The notes under the pieces were generated by a model. It worked only from the letters and a program-made list of their open reading frames with translations, was not told the DNA's origin and did not search any database. 5,926 nt of DNA, taken from assembly GCA_012511005.1 (NCBI GenBank), contig JAAZGX010000194.1, positions 1-5,926 of the forward strand, given 5' to 3'. The translations under genes were made by a program, and so were the position numbers. The DNA comes from Clostridiales bacterium (GTDB lineage Bacteria; Bacillota; Clostridia; Oscillospirales; Acutalibacteraceae). Each line of letters starts with the position of its first letter. Position 1 is the first letter of the stretch. Of the stretch, positions 5,924 through 5,926 are shown in pieces.

Positions 5924-5926
5924 TAA

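Overview
The window is an internal slice of a surface-polysaccharide (capsule, exopolysaccharide or teichoic-acid-like glycan) biosynthesis operon. All genes are on the minus strand, so transcription runs from high to low coordinates. The DNA is AT-rich and several genes have good Shine-Dalgarno sites (GGAGGA, AAGGGG, AAGGTG), which suggests a low-GC Firmicute, probably a Clostridia-type anaerobe. A redox protein with two 4Fe-4S clusters fits that. The assignment is inference; no taxonomic marker gene is present.

In transcription order the genes are: a TagD-like cytidylyltransferase (5923-5501); a ferredoxin/F420-hydrogenase-beta-like iron-sulfur protein (5498-4314); a LicD-family phosphotransferase (4307-3426); a GT-A (family 2-like) glycosyltransferase (3405-2614); a GT-B glycosyltransferase (2575-1289); a polysaccharide pyruvyl transferase (1289-177); and the first 69 codons of a membrane protein that runs off the left edge (208-1), plausibly the polymerase or flippase of the pathway. 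The window opens only 3 bases before the first start codon, so neither operon end is visible. Junctions are +2, +6, +20, +38, -1 and -32 nt. There is no room for internal promoters or terminators and none is seen. No stretch over 300 bases lacks a gene.

A coherent working model is this. The cytidylyltransferase makes a CDP-activated polyol such as CDP-glycerol. LicD transfers the phospho-substituent onto the growing repeat unit. The two glycosyltransferases add sugars. The pyruvyl transferase adds a ketal pyruvate. The iron-sulfur protein carries out an undefined redox step often found next to pyruvyl transferases of this type. The resulting glycan would carry two kinds of substituent, phosphodiester and pyruvate. 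Gene families are secure; substrates and the glycan structure are not determined by the sequence.

No mobile element, RNA gene, CRISPR array or tRNA is visible. The least explained parts are the Fe-S protein's role, the donor made by the cytidylyltransferase and used by LicD, and the identity of the truncated membrane protein, whose likely GTG start lies inside the pyruvyl transferase gene.
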